Positions 60,154 to 64,000 of a stretch of DNA of 64,000 nucleotides are shown here, one piece after another. The DNA lies in contig NZ_LT629750.1 in the NCBI RefSeq assembly GCF_900105125.1, positions 806,001 to 870,000 on the forward strand, written 5' to 3'. The notes below the pieces were generated by a model. The model worked only from the letters and a program-made list of their open reading frames with translations, had not been told where the DNA came from and did not search any database. Positions within the stretch are counted from its first letter, which is position 1. Every line of letters starts with the position of its first letter. A program made the position numbers and the translations under genes. Origin of the DNA: Bradyrhizobium canariense. Its GTDB lineage: Bacteria > Pseudomonadota > Alphaproteobacteria > Rhizobiales > Xanthobacteraceae.

Positions 60154-62442
60154 ATGGCGAATTGGCGTCGCAACCAACGGCAGATGCAGGCCGCGTCCGA
60201 TTCGGTCGCCGTGGTACCGGCGTTGCCCGCGGCAGCTAAGGCGAAGACAACCAAGTCGCCGCGCACCAAGATGATGCGCCAGTACGATCTGGTCGAACGC
60301 GTCCGCTCCTATAATCCCGACACCAACGAAGATCTGCTGAACCGCGCCTATGTCTACGCCATGAAGGCACATGGCGCGCAGACCCGCGCCTCCGGGGATC
60401 CCTATTTCTCGCATCCGCTTGAAGTCGCGGCGATCCTTACCGACCTCAAGCTCGACGACGCCACCATCGTCGCGGCGCTGCTGCATGACACGATCGAGGA
60501 CACCGAGGCCACCCGCGCCGAAATCGACCACATCTTCGGGCATGAAATCGGCGCGCTGGTCGAGGGGCTCACCAAGCTGAAACGGCTTGAACTGGTTTCG
60601 CGGGAAGCCAAGCAGGCCGAGAACTTGCGCAAGCTGCTGCTTGCGATCGCTGACGATGTCCGCGTTCTCCTGATCAAGCTTGCCGACCGTCTGCACAATA
60701 TGCGCACGCTGGAGTTCGTGCCGCCCGCCTCGCGCCGCCGGATCGCCGAGGAGACCCTCGACATCTATGGGCCGCTCGCCGGCCGGATGGGCATGCAGGA
60801 GATGCGGGAAGAGCTCGAAGACCTTTCCTTTCGCATGCTCGATCCCGAAGCGCACGCGGTGGTGATGCAGCGGCTGGATTCGCTGGCGGACCGCAACCGC
60901 AATCTGATCAGCGAAATCGAAAGCCAGCTCTCCCGGAATCTTCAGAAGAACGGCATGGCCGCGCATGTCTATGGCCGGCGCAAGCAGCCATTTTCGATCT
61001 GGACCAAGATGGAGCGCAAATCGGTCGGCTTCGAGCAATTGTCCGACATTTTCGGATTTCGCATCGTGCTGGACACGGTCGAGGCCTGCTATCGCGCGCT
61101 CGGGGTGGTGCACACGACCTGGCCGGTGGTACCTGGCCGGTTCAAGGACTACATCTCGACGCCGAAGCAGAACGACTATCGTTCGATCCACACCACCGTG
61201 ATCGGTCCCGGCAACCAGCGCGTCGAACTGCAGATCCGCACCGAGGAGATGGACCAGATCGCCGAACTCGGCATTGCCGCGCATGCCTTCTACAAGGACG
61301 GCGTGGGTTCACCGACCGAGCGGCTCAAGCGGGAATCCAACGCCTTCGCCTGGTTGCGTCGAACCATCGGGATTTTGTCGGAAAGCGCTAACCCGGAAGA
61401 GTTTCTCGAACACACCAAGCTCGAGCTGTTCCACGACCAGGTGTTCTGCTTCACCCCGAAGGGAAAGCTGATCGCGCTGCCGCGCAAGGCCAATGTGATC
61501 GATTTCGCCTACGCCGTGCATACCGATGTCGGCAACAGCGCGGTGGGTTGCAAGATCAACGGCAAGTTCGCGCCGCTGTCTTCAGAACTGCAAAACGGCG
61601 ACGAAGTGGAGGTCCTGACCTCGAAAGCGCAGGCCGCGCCGCCGTCGGCGTGGGAAGCGCTCGCAGTCACCGGCAAGGCGCGGGCGGCGATCCGGCGTGC
61701 GACCCGGACCGCGGTGCGCGATCAATATGCCGGCCTCGGCCGCCGCATCGTCGAGCGGCTGTTCGCGCGTGCGAAGATCGAATACGCCGACGACAAGCTG
61801 AAAGGCGCGCTGCCGCGGCTGGCACGGGCCTCGATCGAAGATGTAATGGCCTCGGTAGGCCGCGGCGAGATCAAGGCGTCCGACGTCGCGCGCGCGATGT
61901 ATCCCGATTACAAGGAAGAGCGTATCGGGCGGTTTGGCGCGAAAAAGAACCTCTCGGTGAAATCGCCGCCCGACGCGGCGCGCAGCACATCCGCCATCCC
62001 GATCCGGGGCATCAATTCCGATTTGCCGGTCAAGTTTGCACCGAACGGAGGCGCCGTGCCGGGCGACCGCATCGTCGGGATCGTTTCGCCAGGCGAGGGC
62101 ATCACGATCTATCCGATCCAGTCGCCCGCGCTGAAGGATTTCGAGGAGGAGCCGGAGCGCTGGCTCGACGTGCGCTGGGATGTCGACGACTCGACGCCTC
62201 AGCGCTTTCCGGCGCGGATCAGGGTGGACAACGTCAACGAGCCCGGAAGCCTCGCCCAGGTCGCCACCGTGATCGCCGAGCATGACGGCAATATCGACAA
62301 CATCAGCATGAGCAGGCGCTCGCCGGATTTCACCGAACTCACCATCGACCTTGAGGTCTATGACCTGAAGCATCTCAGTGCCATTATCGCCCAGTTGCGC
62401 GCCAAAGCCGTCGTCGCGCGGGTCGAACGCGTCAATGGATAA
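60154..62442 (+). CDS. rel: Bifunctional (p)ppGpp synthetase/hydrolase Rel
   Basis: The 762-residue protein has an intact HD hydrolase domain (HGAQTRASGDPYFSHPLEVA, LLHDTIEDTEAT), a synthetase domain (YGRRKQPFSIWTKMERKSVG, DIFGFRIVLDT), TGS and an ACT C-terminus (RIRVDNVNEPGSLAQVATVI). It makes and degrades the alarmone (p)ppGpp. ATG 60154 adds about 39 disordered residues before MMRQYDLVERVRSYNP; the conserved part may begin near 60271, but the upstream ATG has an AAAGG site. Confidence 0.96.
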   Translation: MANWRRNQRQMQAASDSVAVVPALPAAAKAKTTKSPRTKMMRQYDLVERVRSYNPDTNEDLLNRAYVYAMKAHGAQTRASGDPYFSHPLEVAAILTDLKLDDATIVAALLHDTIEDTEATRAEIDHIFGHEIGALVEGLTKLKRLELVSREAKQAENLRKLLLAIADDVRVLLIKLADRLHNMRTLEFVPPASRRRIAEETLDIYGPLAGRMGMQEMREELEDLSFRMLDPEAHAVVMQRLDSLADRNRNLISEIESQLSRNLQKNGMAAHVYGRRKQPFSIWTKMERKSVGFEQLSDIFGFRIVLDTVEACYRALGVVHTTWPVVPGRFKDYISTPKQNDYRSIHTTVIGPGNQRVELQIRTEEMDQIAELGIAAHAFYKDGVGSPTERLKRESNAFAWLRRTIGILSESANPEEFLEHTKLELFHDQVFCFTPKGKLIALPRKANVIDFAYAVHTDVGNSAVGCKINGKFAPLSSELQNGDEVEVLTSKAQAAPPSAWEALAVTGKARAAIRRATRTAVRDQYAGLGRRIVERLFARAKIEYADDKLKGALPRLARASIEDVMASVGRGEIKASDVARAMYPDYKEERIGRFGAKKNLSVKSPPDAARSTSAIPIRGINSDLPVKFAPNGGAVPGDRIVGIVSPGEGITIYPIQSPALKDFEEEPERWLDVRWDVDDSTPQRFPARIRVDNVNEPGSLAQVATVIAEHDGNIDNISMSRRSPDFTELTIDLEVYDLKHLSAIIAQLRAKAVVARVERVNG

Positions 62443-62505
62443 AGCTGGACGCCCCGGGAAGTTCGGCTAATCATCTCCTGCATTCTTCTCTTCGGTGAGT
62501 CCCGT

Positions 62506-63276
62506 ATGCCTGTTCCTCCGCTGCGCCTTGGAGTCAATGTCGATCACATCGCCACCCTGCGCAACGCCAGGGGAGGCCGTAATCCCGATCCCGTGCGCGC
62601 CGCGCTCGCCGCGATCGAGGCGGGCGCCGACGGCATTACCGCGCATCTGCGCGAGGACCGCCGCCATATCCGCGACGACGACATGGCGAGGCTGAAGGCG
62701 GAAATCTCGAAGCCGTTGAATTTCGAGATGGCGGCGACCCCGGACATGCTGGGGATCGCGCTTGCGACCAAGCCTCATGCCGTGTGCCTTGTGCCGGAGC
62801 GCCGGGAAGAGCTCACCACCGAGGGGGGCCTCGACGTGGTCGGACAGCACAACGCGCTCAAGCCCTTCATCGCGCAATTGAACGATGCGGGCGTGCGGGT
62901 GTCGCTGTTCATCGCGCCCGACCCGCGGCAGATCGAAATGGCGGCCCAATTGCGCGCGCCGGTGATCGAGATTCATACCGGCGCCTGGTGCGACGCCGTC
63001 GCGGACGGACACTCGGCAAAGGCGGAAGCGGAATGGCAGCGCATCGTCAAAGGCGCCGCGCTGGCCCGCTCCGCCGGCCTGGAAGTCCATGCCGGGCACG
63101 GGCTCGATTACACCACTGCCGAGAAGATCGCGGCCCGGCCCGAGATCGTCGAACTGAATATCGGCTACTACATGATCGGGGAGGCGTTGTTCGTCGGTCT
63201 CGCCGAGACCGTTCGCGCGATGCGGGCCGCCATGGATCGCGGGCGCAAGAAGGTCGCGGGTTTGGACACGGCATGA
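62506..63276 (+). CDS. pdxJ: Pyridoxine 5'-phosphate synthase
   Basis: The 256-residue TIM-barrel protein has [59 protein letters not shown] and [19 protein letters not shown] [20 protein letters not shown]. It joins 1-deoxyxylulose 5-phosphate and 3-amino-1-hydroxyacetone phosphate in vitamin B6 synthesis. Its stop overlaps the acpS start (ATGA), and the pdxJ-acpS-lepB order is conserved in Rhizobiales. Confidence 0.97.
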   Translation: MPVPPLRLGVNVDHIATLRNARGGRNPDPVRAALAAIEAGADGITAHLREDRRHIRDDDMARLKAEISKPLNFEMAATPDMLGIALATKPHAVCLVPERREELTTEGGLDVVGQHNALKPFIAQLNDAGVRVSLFIAPDPRQIEMAAQLRAPVIEIHTGAWCDAVADGHSAKAEAEWQRIVKGAALARSAGLEVHAGHGLDYTTAEKIAARPEIVELNIGYYMIGEALFVGLAETVRAMRAAMDRGRKKVAGLDTA

Positions 63277-63692
63277 TCATCGGCATCGGTTCTGACCTGA
63301 TCGATATCCGCCGCGTCAGTGCCGTGATCGACCGTCACGGCGATCGCTTCCTCGACCGTATCTTCACCGACGCCGAGCGCGCCAAGGCCGAACGCCGGGC
63401 CAAAAACCAGAAAATGGTGGTGGCAACCTATGCCAAGCGTTTTGCCGCCAAGGAGGCCTGTTCCAAGGCGCTTGGCACCGGAATCCGGCGCGGCGTCTGG
63501 TGGCGGGACATGGGGGTGGTGAACCTGCCGAGCGGCCGTCCGACCATGCAATTGACCGGCGGGGCGCTGGCCAGGCTCGAGGCGCTGACGCCGCCCGGCT
63601 GTGAGGCGCGGATCGACCTCAGCATTACCGACGATTGGCCGCTGGCGCAGGCTTTCGTCATAATTTCGGCGGTGACGCCCGGCAAACCCTGA
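63273..63692 (+). CDS. acpS: Holo-[acyl-carrier-protein] synthase
   Basis: The 139-residue protein [20 protein letters not shown] has the Mg-binding Asp8 and the [15 protein letters not shown] motif with the catalytic Glu. It transfers 4'-phosphopantetheine from CoA to the ACP serine. It overlaps pdxJ by four bases and precedes lepB. Confidence 0.97.
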   Translation: MIIGIGSDLIDIRRVSAVIDRHGDRFLDRIFTDAERAKAERRAKNQKMVVATYAKRFAAKEACSKALGTGIRRGVWWRDMGVVNLPSGRPTMQLTGGALARLEALTPPGCEARIDLSITDDWPLAQAFVIISAVTPGKP

Positions 63693-63960
63693 TCTATCAA
63701 TGGGCGGGATTCGGCATCCGGCGACGAAACAAAAAATCGACGATTTATCAAGAGATTAGCAAGTTTTGAAGGGCCCGTTGATTGCGTGGTTGCGAACAAC
63801 GGTCTAAAACGCCGCGGGGAGACTAGGGCGAGTTCGGGTTTGCGCCAGGATTCGCTTTCACATCAGAAAAGACGATTTTCTTGACGCGGAGCGGGGGCCG
63901 ATTCGCGTAAAGAAGATGTTCTGCCACCGTGCGGCAGTCGTGACGGGAAGTGGGAAAGCG

Positions 63961-64000
63961 ATGAGCGTGACATCCGGAACAAAATCTGAAAGCGGCCTGG
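63961..64000 (+). CDS. lepB: Signal peptidase I, N-terminal start (runs off the window)
   Basis: ATG 63961 follows GGGAAAGCG and reads MSVTSGTKSESGL up to the edge. This matches the N-terminus I recall for Bradyrhizobium LepB, which always follows acpS here. Only 13 codons are visible, so the call rests mainly on synteny. LepB cleaves Sec and Tat signal peptides at the inner membrane. Confidence 0.7.
   Translation, partial: MSVTSGTKSESGL

Noticed and set aside
1..64000. CRISPR array, rRNA operon or prophage
   Set aside because: No regularly spaced direct repeats, no rRNA-like stretch and no phage structural genes were seen.

Overview
The window is a stretch of chromosome from an alphaproteobacterium of the order Rhizobiales, most likely a Bradyrhizobium or close Nitrobacteraceae relative. 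The evidence is the high-GC, strongly GC3-biased coding sequence, the divK-pleD pair, a porin_2-family porin, the core order rnr-topA-dprA-plsY-pyrC-pyrB-ruvX-gatC-gatA-gatB-slt-dapA-smpB-rpoZ-rel-pdxJ-acpS-lepB, and several families of palindromic intergenic repeats of the kind seen in this group. All calls were made by reading the sequence and translations; no database search was run.

Layout. 1-2.2 kb: end of a DUF3572-like gene, then divK and pleD (cell-cycle and c-di-GMP signalling). 2.2-5.8 kb: a soluble globin-coupled chemoreceptor and a divergent TetR/MFS exporter pair with two near-identical operators. 5.8-9.9 kb: amtB, a two-gene unit with a DUF6745-like protein, and a membrane protein. 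10-12.6 kb: rpmG, a flavin monooxygenase and an SDR. 12.7-14.5 kb: a secreted protein with a His/Asp-rich tail. 14.7-21.1 kb: a minus-strand block topA-rnr-DUF983-Nudix. 21.3-24.5 kb: two HxlR regulators, each divergent from a redox enzyme (SDR and azoreductase), plus a 53-residue membrane protein.

24.5-31.3 kb: dprA, plsY, pyrC and pyrB on the minus strand, interrupted by an accessory patch. The first 29 codons of dprA occur a second time about 1.27 kb upstream of the intact gene (about 89% identity, same orientation). Between the copies lie a DUF6471-like small gene and a two-TM protein of unknown function. This is the best candidate for a little-described module here. The pyrC product lacks the DxHxH zinc motif and is probably a non-catalytic partner of aspartate transcarbamoylase.

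31.4-44 kb: VanX-like dipeptidase, AidB-like acyl-CoA dehydrogenase, CPBP protease, ruvX, nitronate monooxygenase, and the GatCAB amidotransferase genes interspersed with a small Cys protein, an HWE-type kinase and an FkbM methyltransferase. 44-50.4 kb: a sparser region with a 30-residue Lys/Ala-rich protein, a Sel1-like protein, a large TPR O-GlcNAc-transferase-like enzyme, a transposase remnant and tRNA-Ser(GCU). 50.4-64 kb: porin, lytic transglycosylase, dapA, mscL, smpB, peroxiredoxin, a tandem-domain protein next to a family-5-type uracil-DNA glycosylase and a NYN protein, then rpoZ, rel, pdxJ, acpS and the start of lepB.

Most of the window is housekeeping. Gene-poor, repeat-rich joints (25.6-27 kb, 34.8-35 kb, 44-45.4 kb, 48.5-50.4 kb) hold the accessory material.
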